A stretch of 5,929 bases of DNA from NCBI GenBank assembly GCA_964476625.1, contig CAYZBJ010000128.1, positions 1 through 5,929 of the forward strand, given 5' to 3'. A program made the position numbers and the translations under genes. The notes under the pieces were generated by a model. The model did not search any database. It saw nothing but the letters and a program-made list of their open reading frames with translations, and was not told the DNA's origin. The stretch is from JAMLIN01 sp964476625. Its GTDB lineage: Bacteria; Pseudomonadota; Gammaproteobacteria; Burkholderiales; Burkholderiaceae_E. This document shows, piece by piece, positions 5,577 to 5,929 of this stretch (positions are counted from its first letter, which is position 1; every line of letters begins with the position of its first letter).

Positions 5577-5929
5577 TCAGCGGTTGTGTCGCGCCATGAA
5601 GACGAGACGTTCGAACAGGTGCACATCCTGTTCGTTCTTGAGCAGGGCGCCGTGCAGCGGCGGAATCGCCGCCTTGTTGTCCTGCGAGCGCAGCGCTTCG
5701 GGCGGGATGTCTTCGGCCAGCAGCAGCTTGAGCCAGTCGAGCAGCTCGGAGGTCGACGGTTTCTTCTTCAGGCCCGGCATCTCGCGGATCTGGAAGAAGG
5801 TGTCGAGCGCATCCTTCAGGAGCTCCTTCTTGAGGCTGGGGAAGTGGACATCGACGATCGCCTGCATGGTGTCGCGGTCCGGGAACTTGATGTAGTGGAA
5901 GAAGCAGCGGCGCAGGAAGGCGTCGGGCA
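5577..5929 (-). CDS. MoxR-family AAA+ ATPase, C-terminal part (truncated by window edge)
   Basis: C-terminal end of a MoxR-type AAA+ ATPase, a hexameric protein-remodelling ATPase that normally works with a VWA-domain partner. The frame is open to the right edge, giving 116 visible residues; the ATG at 5867 is internal. The first visible residues, PDAFLRRCFFHYIKFPDRDTM, include the arginine-finger region typical of MoxR proteins. Next comes the lid domain with TSELLDWLKLLL, and the protein ends HLFERLVFMARHNR. Walker A and B motifs are upstream, outside the window. It is the first visible gene of the minus-strand group followed by the acetyltransferase and the CoxE-like VWA protein. The pairing with a CoxE-like VWA gene suggests a CoxD-type role, but no CO dehydrogenase or other client gene is seen. 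Confidence 0.9.
   Translation of the reverse strand, partial: PDAFLRRCFFHYIKFPDRDTMQAIVDVHFPSLKKELLKDALDTFFQIREMPGLKKKPSTSELLDWLKLLLAEDIPPEALRSQDNKAAIPPLHGALLKNEQDVHLFERLVFMARHNR

Noticed and set aside
4036..5895. A 619-codon open frame on the plus strand opposite the VWA, acetyltransferase and MoxR genes.
   Set aside because: It spans three recognisable minus-strand genes and their gaps, shows no domain, and has the Val/Leu/Glu/Asp-rich composition of an antisense shadow.

Overview
The window is high-GC DNA with dense, bacterial-type gene packing. The protein families (a GspE/PilB secretion ATPase, a three-gene TRAP transporter and a MoxR/CoxE-like pair) suggest a proteobacterium, most likely betaproteobacterial. 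That placement is inferred from gene content and protein style; no marker gene is present. No RNA gene, CRISPR array, transposase or phage gene was seen.

Left to right there are three modules. (1) Positions 2-613 (+) hold the C-terminal third or so of a type II secretion / type IV pilus assembly ATPase whose start lies outside the window. (2) After a 165-base gap with a possible promoter and a small palindrome, 779-3620 (+) is a complete TRAP transporter operon in the order dctP (periplasmic binding protein), dctQ (small membrane subunit), dctM (large membrane subunit). The three proteins together would take up an organic acid, probably with sodium. No regulator or catabolic gene flanks them, so the substrate cannot be read from context. 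(3) On the minus strand, reading from the right edge toward the centre, are the C-terminus of a MoxR-family AAA+ ATPase (5577-5929), a GNAT acetyltransferase (4909-5526) and a CoxE-like von Willebrand A protein (3715-4890). MoxR ATPases and VWA proteins commonly work as a pair that remodels or activates another protein. Here an acetyltransferase gene sits between the two.

The plus- and minus-strand operons converge at 3621-3714. That gap holds the most striking non-coding element: a near-perfect 61-base hairpin (28 pairs, 5-base loop) made of two 21-base arms. Each arm is itself almost palindromic, and the element is clearly richer in A and T than its surroundings. It looks like a dispersed repeat unit and may also end transcription, especially for the minus-strand operon. 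A second small curiosity is an 11-codon reading frame with a Pro-Pro-Pro run that bridges the end of dctQ and the start of dctM. I found no convincing evidence of a wholly new system. The best leads are the hairpin element and the acetyltransferase placed inside the MoxR/VWA pair.
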